From positions 1-57,567 of the forward strand of contig CAZGLL010000009.1 of assembly GCA_964526225.1 (NCBI GenBank): 57,567 nucleotides of DNA. The letters are read 5' to 3'. Below the pieces are notes generated by a model. The model was not told where the DNA came from and searched no databases. It worked only from the letters and a program-made list of their open reading frames with translations. Of the stretch, positions 50,336-57,567 are shown piece by piece; the stretch's first letter is position 1; the number at the start of each line of letters is the position of its first letter. Source of the stretch: DRYM01 sp964526225 (GTDB taxonomy: Archaea; Thermoproteota; Thermoprotei_A; EX4484-217-1). The translations under genes and the position numbers were made by a program.

Positions 50336-51604
50336 ATGGAACAGAAGGAGACTAAAAAGTTTATGGATGCCGAGGATATTATAGAGAAGGTTCTTAGCAA
50401 GCCATCAGTATTTAAAGCTAAAGAAGCACTATATCCGGAATATATTCCTCCATCCTTGCCTTATCGTGAAGAACAAATAAGGCTTCTTGCACAATACTTT
50501 AAATTCCTACTCTACAATCCAGGCAGTATAAGTCAAAGAGTATTTCTTCACGGTCCTGTAGGTGTAGGAAAGACTGTAACTTCTAGAGCTTTCGGAAGCA
50601 TTTTTTCATCTAAAGCCAAAATGAGAGGTGTAAATCTACAGTACATTCATGTTAACTGCCATAGAAATAGGACAGTTTATAACATAGTATCTGAAATCGC
50701 TAAGCATTTAAACATCCCATTACCTCAGAGAGGCCTTTCAGCATTTGAACTTTACTCAGCAATTTTAGGGTTTCTCGAAGAAAACGATGTTTACGTAATT
50801 CTTGCTCTTGACGAATTCGACTACTTTGTAAGGGCTTCAGGAAGTGATGCCCTATATTTCTTCATAAGAACTTATGATGAATACCCAGAATACACTAAGA
50901 GAATAAACTTTATTTTAATAGGTAGAAGCCTTAGCGAATTAGAAAGCTTAGATTCTGCAACTTCAAGCTATCTTTTGAGACATATGATAGCGTTTAAACC
51001 ATACACAGCCAAGGAAATTAGGGATATTCTAAAGCAAAGATTAGAATTAGCTTTCTGGGAAGGAGTGGTAGCACCTGAGGTAATAAACGCAATAGCGGAA
51101 ATTGTAGGTGCTGATAAAGGTGGCGACGGAAACGCTAGAGCAGCAATAGAGCTTTTATTAAGGGCGGGCGAAGCAGCAGATTATGAAGGAAGCTCATATG
51201 TTACTCTTGAGCATTTAAGAAAAGCATATGCCTCAGTTGCTGGTGCTGAAAGCTCAAGCTATATAGTAATAGCTAAGGATATGATATTACACTTACCGCT
51301 ACACGAGCTCTTAATTTACGAAGCAATAATAAGGGCGCTTAAAAGAACGGGTAAACAATATGTTAGAATGGGCGAAGTTGAAAACGAATACGAGTTACTA
51401 TGCGAACTATACCGTGAAAAACCTAGAGGACATACTCAAGTTTACGAATACGTTAGAGACCTTAAGCGAAGAGGACTTATAGAAACTAGGGCTTCAGGTA
51501 AAGGGTATAGAGGTAGAAGCACATTAATAGGAATATTTAATGTACCTCTTGATGCACTTGAAAAAGAGGTTCTAAAATTAATAGAACAATACACACATAA
51601 ATGA
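50336..51604 (+). CDS. cdc6: Orc1/Cdc6 replication initiator
   Basis: The 422-residue AAA+ protein has Walker A HGPVGVGKTVTSRAF near residue 77, Walker B ALDEFDYF near 155, sensor 1 in INFILIGRS near 195, and a C-terminal winged helix (residues about 330-420). The ATG at 50336 follows GGAGAGGAG and is preferred to the frame opening at 50246. Family members bind origins and load MCM. Archaeal origins are often near the gene, but no ORB consensus was seen by eye. Confidence 0.92.
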   Translation: MEQKETKKFMDAEDIIEKVLSKPSVFKAKEALYPEYIPPSLPYREEQIRLLAQYFKFLLYNPGSISQRVFLHGPVGVGKTVTSRAFGSIFSSKAKMRGVNLQYIHVNCHRNRTVYNIVSEIAKHLNIPLPQRGLSAFELYSAILGFLEENDVYVILALDEFDYFVRASGSDALYFFIRTYDEYPEYTKRINFILIGRSLSELESLDSATSSYLLRHMIAFKPYTAKEIRDILKQRLELAFWEGVVAPEVINAIAEIVGADKGGDGNARAAIELLLRAGEAADYEGSSYVTLEHLRKAYASVAGAESSSYIVIAKDMILHLPLHELLIYEAIIRALKRTGKQYVRMGEVENEYELLCELYREKPRGHTQVYEYVRDLKRRGLIETRASGKGYRGRSTLIGIFNVPLDALEKEVLKLIEQYTHK

Positions 51605-51613
51605 GGGATTATT

Positions 51614-51871
51614 TTGATAGAGCAAATTCTTTCCTCAAAAAATAGAATTAGAATATTGAAGTATTTATTAGTTAAAGAGGAAGCAAATATCTCCATGATT
51701 TCCAGAGAACTCAATATCCACTATCTTAACGTTAGAGAACATCTTGATTTTCTCGAGAAAAAAGGTATTGTTAGAAGGAAAAAATACGGCAAAGTAACCA
51801 TTTACTTCCTAAATAATAATCCAATGGTTTATTCGCTAAAGAAATTTCTTGAAGAGATAGGTGAAATTTAA
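51614..51871 (+). CDS. Small winged-helix protein next to cdc6
   Basis: The 85-residue protein is a single winged helix: RIRILKYLLVKEEANISMISRELNIHYLNVREHLDFLEKKGIV, followed by a wing with KYGKVTIYFLN. It resembles ArsR- or MarR-like regulators without an effector domain. The start is TTG with GAGGG about 6 nt upstream. It is 9 bp downstream of cdc6 and on the same strand, so it may regulate or assist the initiator; this is inference from position. Confidence 0.75.
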   Translation: MIEQILSSKNRIRILKYLLVKEEANISMISRELNIHYLNVREHLDFLEKKGIVRRKKYGKVTIYFLNNNPMVYSLKKFLEEIGEI

Positions 51872-51914
51872 AAATACTCAATGTTTCTCATAACTTAGGT
51901 GCTGATAAAGCGTG

Positions 51915-52703
51915 ATGTTTGGAAAAGCAATATATCAAATAGTTTCCTTCGGTAAAGGTTACGGTAAAACTAAGTTAATAGAGAAAATAGTTGCTAAAGC
52001 GAAACAAGAAAGCTATAAAATTGCAGTAGTAAAGCATGCTCATAGAGGAATAGATGTTAAGGGTAAGGATTCGCAAAGATATATCAGGGCAGGTGCTGAT
52101 TCTATTATATTAGTTTCTGAAAGATTACAAGCAATTTTCGTTAAGAAAGGTTATGAACCATTAGAGAACATTTTAGCATCATTCAACATTAAGGAGCCTT
52201 TAATACTTGTTGAGGGATTTAAGTATCTAAAAGGTTATCCGAAAATAGTGGTGGTAAGGAATAAAGAGGAACTGTTGAAGGCTAAGGAGTATTTTAAGAA
52301 TGATTGCTTCCTAATAGTTAACACTGGTGAAGATAGATTAAATGATTTAGAGTGCGAAGTTTTCACTATGAAAGATCTAGATGTAATTTTTAGAAAAATA
52401 GTTGCTCATGCTAAAGAAAAAATCGCTAAGGAAGATCTTTTGAACATAAACTGTGGATACTGTGGATACCCTACCTGCATAGACTTCGTAGAAGCCCTAC
52501 TAAAGGGGGAAAAGGATATTCTAGAATGCCCCGTAGTAGCTGATGTTGAACTTAGAGTTAATGGTGTGAAAGTACCATTATCACCGTATCCTAAATTGGT
52601 AATCTATGAAACAATTAAAGGTCTTACAAGATCATTAAAAGGGGTTCCGGAGAATATTGAAAACTTAGAACTACGAATAAGTTATGGTAAAAGGGAGAAA
52701 TGA
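51915..52703 (+). CDS. MobB-like GTPase fused to a 4Fe-4S domain
   Basis: The protein of about 262 residues has a P-loop GKGYGKTKLIEKI near residue 12 and VVKHAHRGIDVKGKDSQR near 38, as in MobB. The C-terminal part has the four-Cys motif NCGYCGYPTC near residue 178 followed by a Cys near 201 (ECPV), typical of PF04060 Fe-S domains. MobB proteins assist molybdopterin-guanine dinucleotide formation; the Fe-S domain is an archaeal addition of unknown effect. A preceding GTG at 51912 could be used. It overlaps truA by 4 bp (ATGA). Confidence 0.83.
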   Translation: MFGKAIYQIVSFGKGYGKTKLIEKIVAKAKQESYKIAVVKHAHRGIDVKGKDSQRYIRAGADSIILVSERLQAIFVKKGYEPLENILASFNIKEPLILVEGFKYLKGYPKIVVVRNKEELLKAKEYFKNDCFLIVNTGEDRLNDLECEVFTMKDLDVIFRKIVAHAKEKIAKEDLLNINCGYCGYPTCIDFVEALLKGEKDILECPVVADVELRVNGVKVPLSPYPKLVIYETIKGLTRSLKGVPENIENLELRISYGKREK

Positions 52704-53545
52704 CAAACGTTTTTCTAGTAAAACTGTTTTATGATGGAAGAAAATTTCATGGCTCACAAAGACAGCCGAACGTGAAAACTGTCGAAGGAGAACTAATAAG
52801 TTTACTAACGAACTTAGGTATTCCTGTAGTGAAAATTGTTTCGTCAGGGAGAACAGATAAGGATGTTCATGCACTATCCCAGATAGTCCTATTTGAAACA
52901 TCAGCAAGTGAGGATGAAATATTAGATTCTGTTAGGAAAATAGCGATTAGCGAAATGGTAGTATGGGCTGTAAGACTAGATGTTCCATACGAGTTCAATC
53001 CCAGATACAATGTTATACATAGGAGATATTTGTATGTAGAAAGAAATGATTTTCTTAGAGAAAACATAGACAAGCTAAATAGTATAGCCAAGCTCTTCAT
53101 AGGTAAGAAGCTCTTTAAATGCTTTAGTTCATACTATAGGAAAACACCCTACTACATGGATCCCTATAGAACAGTTTATTCGTTCAAAATTTATAACATA
53201 GGGGACTTTATCGTATTCGACATTATTGCCGATAGCTTCATTAAGCAAATGGTTCGTAGAATTGTTGCGGCACTAAAGCTATACATTAAAAGCATAATTA
53301 CAGTAAGCGACATAGTGAAGATGCTTAACGGAGTATGTCTTAAAGCTCCACTAATTAAACCTGCTAAAGCCGAAAACCTTATCTTATTTAACATAAAAGT
53401 GTCGTTGACTTTCAAGGTTTTTAAAGAAAATGTGTATAAGATTTACGATTACTGCTGTAATTCAAGGAACGACGCTTTAAAGTTCATATGTTCACACGTA
53501 GCAATAATCCGCGATGAACCTAAAATAATTGGAATTGATTTTTAA
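52700..53545 (+). CDS. truA: tRNA pseudouridine synthase A (TruA family)
   Basis: The 281-residue protein has the catalytic motif SSGRTDKDVHALSQ near residues 49-62 with the essential Asp, then FNPRYNVIHRRYLY near 97, and a conserved DSFIKQMVRRIV segment near 178. It makes pseudouridine at positions 38-40 of the tRNA anticodon arm. The C-terminus is longer in Cys and charged residues than usual. Translation is coupled to the MobB-like gene. It is convergent with the RFC large-subunit gene (5-bp gap). Confidence 0.92.
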   Translation: MTNVFLVKLFYDGRKFHGSQRQPNVKTVEGELISLLTNLGIPVVKIVSSGRTDKDVHALSQIVLFETSASEDEILDSVRKIAISEMVVWAVRLDVPYEFNPRYNVIHRRYLYVERNDFLRENIDKLNSIAKLFIGKKLFKCFSSYYRKTPYYMDPYRTVYSFKIYNIGDFIVFDIIADSFIKQMVRRIVAALKLYIKSIITVSDIVKMLNGVCLKAPLIKPAKAENLILFNIKVSLTFKVFKENVYKIYDYCCNSRNDALKFICSHVAIIRDEPKIIGIDF

Positions 53546-53549
53546 GCAA

Positions 53550-54821
53550 TTATTTTCCCTTCATTTCCTTAATGACTTCCCTATATCTTGTTGGTGTTAG
53601 GAATTTTATCATTTCCTCGGTAAGGTTAAGGCTTATTGCTAGTCTTGCAGCATATTTTGGATTATTATTAAATATTACGTGGAGGAATGGTATAACATCC
53701 CTTTTGGCAACATGTGTTGAAATATGTAAAGCTCCTGCAACAACCTTAGCTATAGCATCCCTTATTTCTCTTTGCCTTTTAGTCTTAGCTAATAAAAGTA
53801 TTTTTTGCGGAAAATTATATTTTACGAACCTAAATTTTGAAGCTTTCCTAGCCAAAGCTACACCAGGTCCCATAAAGTCGAAAACATACGAAAGCAGGTC
53901 CCAATTTTGTGTTCTTTTAATCCTACCTAGGTAAACATCGGCTCTAGATAGTGCCTCATAAGCTTTCCATAAATCCTCAGGGTCTGTTAGTTGGTTCGGT
54001 AGGTTCTCGGCTATCCAAAGCATCATAGTTTCATAGTCTATATCTGTTGATGTTACTGCCTTCTTAGCTTGCCAAGCATATTTTGACATGAAAAGATTTC
54101 TTAATGCTTCAAATGGCGTGTACTGCCTATCTCTTCTAGCTAAGATTGGTTTTACGAGTTCAACAGTTATTTTCCTAGATACAGTTGCAACATTTTGTAA
54201 ATCATTTATTGCTGACCTTAAATCTCCTTCAGCGTAAGTTATTATTAGGTCTAAGGCTTTGTTATCGCATTCTAGTCCTTCATTTAAGCATATTCTCCTC
54301 AAAACTTCCTTCATAGCTGTTTTAGTTAGTCTTCTAAAAGGTATCATTACACATAGTTCTCTAAGTTGCCTAAGCTTGGGATCCCATGGGTCATTAGCTG
54401 TAAGTATTATTGGAAATTTAGTCGTATTAACTAAGTCTATTATAGCATCTAGCGCTCCTTTATCGGCTACTGCACTTATTCCGTCTACTTCATCAAGTAA
54501 AATTATTTTTCCACGAAAGCCGAAGAGCGAATATTTCGTAGCAGCTATCTTAGCTACCCTTTCTATAGCATCCTTTGTTCTGAAATCACTAGCATTCATC
54601 TCTACGAGCTCTAAGCCGAATTCTTTAGCTGCAGCTTCAGCTAATGATGTTTTACCGCAACCTGCTGGTCCGTAAAAGAGAACCGCTTTCTTCTCGGGAA
54701 CTTTGCCTTGAAGCCAGCTTTTAAGCCATGGAATAAATATTTTCTTAGCTTCTTCCTGGTCAGCTACCTCAGCTATTCTTTTAGGCCTATACTTTATAAT
54801 CCATGGAAGAGGAGCTGGCAT
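53550..54821 (-). CDS. rfcL: Replication factor C, large subunit
   Basis: The 423-residue AAA+ protein has Walker A YGPAGCGKTSLAEAAA near residue 51, Walker B IILLDEVDGI near 107, and sensor 1 ILTANDPWD near 138, then helical regions. The PIP-like C-terminal tail usual in archaeal RFC-L is not clearly present, and the protein is slightly shorter than some. With the small subunit it loads PCNA. Its ATG is 2 bp after the stop of the small-subunit gene, so they form an operon. Confidence 0.95.
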   Translation of the reverse strand: MPAPLPWIIKYRPKRIAEVADQEEAKKIFIPWLKSWLQGKVPEKKAVLFYGPAGCGKTSLAEAAAKEFGLELVEMNASDFRTKDAIERVAKIAATKYSLFGFRGKIILLDEVDGISAVADKGALDAIIDLVNTTKFPIILTANDPWDPKLRQLRELCVMIPFRRLTKTAMKEVLRRICLNEGLECDNKALDLIITYAEGDLRSAINDLQNVATVSRKITVELVKPILARRDRQYTPFEALRNLFMSKYAWQAKKAVTSTDIDYETMMLWIAENLPNQLTDPEDLWKAYEALSRADVYLGRIKRTQNWDLLSYVFDFMGPGVALARKASKFRFVKYNFPQKILLLAKTKRQREIRDAIAKVVAGALHISTHVAKRDVIPFLHVIFNNNPKYAARLAISLNLTEEMIKFLTPTRYREVIKEMKGK

Positions 54822-54823
54822 TT

Positions 54824-55804
54824 CTAAACCCTTAACTTCTTGCCTAACATTACGAGCTTAGCTATTAGAGCACTTAGCTGTATTTCATCGTCAGCTCCCT
54901 CAGCTAATCTATATTGTACTTCTCCTAAGTAATCAGCTATTATAACCCTTAATTCCTCAGGTATTTTTATTTCGGAACTGAAAATCTCCCTGTGCATTGC
55001 CTTAACAACATCTACCCCTGAGAGCCCATAGTTTATCATAAGTGCTCTAAGCTTCTCTCTAGCTTCAGTAAATCTTCCAGCAAGTGCAGCCTTAATCATT
55101 TCTCTTACCTCAGCTGGATGAGCGGCACCTATGACCTTATATACTGCTTCAACAGTAACTCTACCTAAAGCTGATGCTGCTTGAAGAATGTTTATAGCTC
55201 TTCTCATATCACCTTCAGAAAGTTCATATATCGTTTCTAACGCTTCCATATCATACTCTACTTTTTCTTGATCAACAATCCATTTTAAGCGGGCAACAAC
55301 GTCCTCCTTGCTTAATGGAGTGAATCTGAAGAATGCTGTTCTAGACTGTATTGGCTCAATTATTTTGCTAGGATAATTCGCTATTAGAATAAATCTACAT
55401 GTTGCTGTGAAAAGCTCCATAGTTCTTCTTAAAGCTTGCTGAGCATCAGCCGTCATGTTATCTGCTTCATCAAGAATTATTATTTTGAAGGGAATTTCTC
55501 CTGGAACAACGCTTCTAGCAAACTCCTTAACAGTGGTTCTAATAACATCTATTCCTCTTGCATCGCTTGCGTTTAACTCTAAAACATATCTACGGTAGTT
55601 TTCGCCATAAAGATCATGAGCTAAGGCTAATGCAGCAGTTGTCTTACCTGTTCCTGGCGGCCCAGCAAATAAGCAGTGAGGCATGTTTTTACGTTTAACA
55701 AACTGTTTTAACCTTTCAACGATTTCTTTTTGATTAACTATTTCGTCAAGGGATTTTGGCCTGTACTTTTCTGCCCAAAGAAGCTCAGCTTCTATAGAGG
55801 CCAT
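54824..55804 (-). CDS. rfcS: Replication factor C, small subunit
   Basis: The 326-residue AAA+ protein shows the N-terminal WAEKYRPKSLDEIV, Walker A AGPPGTGKTTAALALA near residue 48, Walker B IIILDEADNM near 108, sensor 1 RFILIANYPSKI near 138 and the SRC-equivalent QSRTAFFRF near 154. Together with RfcL it forms the clamp loader. No intein is present in this gene. It is divergent from GINS across a 94-bp gap with TATA-like AAAAATATATTTG on its side. Confidence 0.97.
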   Translation of the reverse strand: MASIEAELLWAEKYRPKSLDEIVNQKEIVERLKQFVKRKNMPHCLFAGPPGTGKTTAALALAHDLYGENYRRYVLELNASDARGIDVIRTTVKEFARSVVPGEIPFKIIILDEADNMTADAQQALRRTMELFTATCRFILIANYPSKIIEPIQSRTAFFRFTPLSKEDVVARLKWIVDQEKVEYDMEALETIYELSEGDMRRAINILQAASALGRVTVEAVYKVIGAAHPAEVREMIKAALAGRFTEAREKLRALMINYGLSGVDVVKAMHREIFSSEIKIPEELRVIIADYLGEVQYRLAEGADDEIQLSALIAKLVMLGKKLRV

Positions 55805-55898
55805 AATCTAACACCCTACAGTTATTGGTTCTCTTTTTAGTACAAATATATTTTTAGTGGCGGAAAAACCTAGGTTATCGTAGAGGGAACTTACCATC

Positions 55899-56465
55899 AT
55901 GATCCAGGATATTTTGAAAATACTTATGGACAGTTCTCGTGTAGAAAGCTATGTTGCCCCGGCTAAGGCGAAAACATATCAGAACTTGGTTTTAAACATA
56001 GATGAAATATCATATGTTGAAGCGAATACTGAAATAGATGTTCCAAGATGGCTTGCCCAGGAACTTGAAAAAGCAGGTCTCGTAGAACTTTCATCAGACG
56101 AGAAAGTTACTATTGAGGAACTAGCTAGATTGGCTTTTCTAGAAACTAGAACCATAGGTACAGCTTCAACATTACAGAAGCTTCCACCGGAATTCTACGT
56201 TAAAGTAAAACATGAAATCGAAGCATTACTTAACGAATTAAGCAGAAATCCTACATCAGAGGTTATAGAGAAATATCGTAAGGCAGAAATGTTCATTAGA
56301 GATATTGTTAGAAGTCGTTTAAGAAAAATTCTAAACCTTGTTTTAACAGTTGAAGAACCTAAAGACATAATTACTAAGCTAACACCCGAGGAAAAGACCT
56401 TATATAGGGTTTTAAGAGACATAATAAAATTCTGGATAGAGGAAACAACTGGTTTAAAATATTAG
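55899..56465 (+). CDS. GINS complex subunit
   Basis: The 188-residue protein has the helical A domain and a small B domain arrangement of archaeal GINS proteins; the segment VPRWLAQELEKAGLVEL near residue 48 and a C-terminal helix bundle (residues 100-188) fit. Whether it is Gins15 or Gins23 is not decided by eye. It joins MCM and Cdc45/RecJ homologues in the replicative helicase. The MCM gene follows 18 bp downstream on the same strand, which supports this role. Confidence 0.8.
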   Translation: MIQDILKILMDSSRVESYVAPAKAKTYQNLVLNIDEISYVEANTEIDVPRWLAQELEKAGLVELSSDEKVTIEELARLAFLETRTIGTASTLQKLPPEFYVKVKHEIEALLNELSRNPTSEVIEKYRKAEMFIRDIVRSRLRKILNLVLTVEEPKDIITKLTPEEKTLYRVLRDIIKFWIEETTGLKY

Positions 56466-56483
56466 TGGAAAGTGGAATAAGCC

Positions 56484-57567
56484 ATGGAAAACACAGGTAG
56501 TAGGGAGAGGGAAAGTTTAGAGGAAACAGCATTTCTAGGCGACCCTAAGGAAGAGTTCATTAAATTTCTTAAAACATTCAAAGACATTCATGGTAAACTT
56601 AAGTATTGGGATAAAGTATTAGACATGACCATTAAGGGTGAAAGATCCATAGTTATTGACTTTCCAGATCTTTACATTACTAATCCTCAATTAGCTCTTT
56701 ATGTTGTAGAAAACCCTAGGGAAGCATTAGACTATGCTTCACAAGCGCTTAAGGAGCTTGTAACTAATGAGAATAGGGAATTAGCAGTAAAGATAGATAG
56801 ATTCTATGTTAGATTTAGGGGTCTTCCCGAAACAGTTCCTATAAGAAGACTAGGTTCCGAACATATTGAGAAGCTTATTCAGATTGAAGGAGTAGTTACA
56901 AGAATGACGCCAACTATGGAGAGACTTCACAAAGCAGTTTTCCAATGTACAAATTGCGGAACAGAAATAGAGGTCATTCAAGAAGGCGATACTATAGAAT
57001 ACCCAACTGAATGTACTTGCGGAGGAAAACCTTCATTTAAGCTTCTCCTACATAAATCAAAATTCATTGATGTTCAAAAAATTATGGTTCAGGAAAGACC
57101 CGAAGAAATCCCTCCAGGACAACTTCCAAGATCAATAGAGGTAGTGCTAACAGAAGACCTCGTTGATAAAGCTAGGCCTGGAGACCGAGTAACAATAGTG
57201 GGGATTCTTACAATCAAAGGTGAAAGATCCGTTAAGAAGGGAAGTAAACTAACCTTCGAAATGAGAATTGAGGCAAATAACGTAGAAGTTTCGCAAAAAG
57301 TTCTAGAAGAGCTAGAGATCTCCAAAGAAGATGAAAGAAAAATTCTGGAACTAGCAAGAGACCCCAAAATAAGAGAGAAAATAATAGATTCGGTGGCACC
57401 AGCAATTTACGGTTACGAGCACATAAAGAAAGCAATAGCACTACTTCTCTTCGGAGGAGTACCCAAAGAGCTACGTGATGGAACAAGGATAAGAGGAGAC
57501 ATACATGTACTACTCGTAGGAGACCCCGGTACAGCTAAGAGCTTAGTTTATAGTGAACGAATATTAG
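56484..57567 (+). CDS. mcm: Replicative helicase MCM (N-terminal part; truncated; likely intein at Walker A)
   Basis: 361 codons from the ATG at 56484 are visible. The N-terminal domain has a zinc ribbon (CTNCG near residue 155 and CTCG near 178), the OB-fold region QERPEEIPPGQLPRSIEV near 205-220, then the AAA+ start GYEHIKKAIALLLFGG. The Walker A begins GDPGTAKS near residue 350. The family then reads Q-L/M-L, but here the frame gives LVYSERIL, which resembles the first residues of an intein (Ser1-type). The gene continues outside the window. Confidence 0.93.
   Translation, partial: MENTGSRERESLEETAFLGDPKEEFIKFLKTFKDIHGKLKYWDKVLDMTIKGERSIVIDFPDLYITNPQLALYVVENPREALDYASQALKELVTNENRELAVKIDRFYVRFRGLPETVPIRRLGSEHIEKLIQIEGVVTRMTPTMERLHKAVFQCTNCGTEIEVIQEGDTIEYPTECTCGGKPSFKLLLHKSKFIDVQKIMVQERPEEIPPGQLPRSIEVVLTEDLVDKARPGDRVTIVGILTIKGERSVKKGSKLTFEMRIEANNVEVSQKVLEELEISKEDERKILELARDPKIREKIIDSVAPAIYGYEHIKKAIALLLFGGVPKELRDGTRIRGDIHVLLVGDPGTAKSLVYSERIL

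Noticed and set aside
1..57567. CRISPR arrays, insertion sequences or prophage
   Set aside because: No regular repeats with unique spacers, transposases or phage genes were found.

Overview
The window is a dense stretch of chromosome from a thermophilic archaeon, most likely in the TACK/Thermoproteota area. The evidence is the replication and repair set (RFC small and large subunits, GINS, MCM, Orc1/Cdc6, Hel308, Lhr), TBP, a type IV pilin with FlaI/FlaJ-like partners, a tetraether lipid synthase-like radical SAM protein, a DGGGP synthase-like prenyltransferase, and several C/D box guide RNAs. Coding DNA is AT-rich, many genes start with TTG or GTG, and promoters are short TATA elements close to the start codon. 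The exact lineage cannot be fixed from this sequence alone.

Layout. 1-4.2 kb: a truncated winged-helix regulator, a tiny membrane peptide, a QueT-MoaB pair, a Tes-like radical SAM enzyme and a GC-rich hairpin RNA. 4.2-7.3 kb (minus): an operon of cupin, phosphodiesterase, glycerate 2-kinase and HD protein. 7.3-12.2 kb: tRNA-Lys, a COG1407-type phosphoesterase, TBP, dCTP deaminase, an O6-alkylguanine transferase, a type 4 UDG and a SpoIIM-fusion membrane protein, with two C/D sRNAs. 12.2-22 kb: IMPase, M24 peptidase, HAD protein, Lhr helicase, and a pilin/ATPase/membrane-platform operon. 22-36.7 kb: a lone RAM domain, homoserine kinase, an SDH-type protease, SHMT, SerRS, a UbiA prenyltransferase, Hel308, an sHSP-like protein, a nucleotide-sugar dehydrogenase homologue that has lost key residues, a DUF123 nuclease, M20 peptidase, Maf and ThyX. 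36.7-38.2 kb: acylphosphatase and macro-domain genes flank a C/D sRNA and a GC-rich island of about 485 nt that looks like a large unidentified RNA. 38.5-47.6 kb: a radical SAM protein, a sugar ABC operon, and a divergent metal ABC locus with a NikR-like regulator and an inverted repeat over the shared promoter. 47.6-57.6 kb: P5C reductase, HAD protein, THUMP protein, Orc1/Cdc6, a wHTH protein, MobB-FeS, TruA, RFC large and small, GINS and a truncated MCM.

The observations most worth following are these. (i) The GC island at 37108-37592 (minus) has a TATA box upstream, a T-tract downstream, many perfect helices, and two stems of 10 and 7 bp that interleave as a pseudoknot with a competing alternative pairing. 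(ii) Five C/D box sRNAs have all boxes in register or nearly so; one carries two guides that fit adjacent segments of the archaeal 16S decoding region. (iii) The MCM reading frame leaves the family consensus exactly at the Walker A motif and continues like an intein N-terminus. (iv) A paired operator candidate sits at the divergent metal-transport promoter. (v) The QueT gene lacks any canonical start codon in its frame. Genes of one strand are grouped into short operons with 1-4 bp overlaps, and convergent genes often overlap at their 3' ends.
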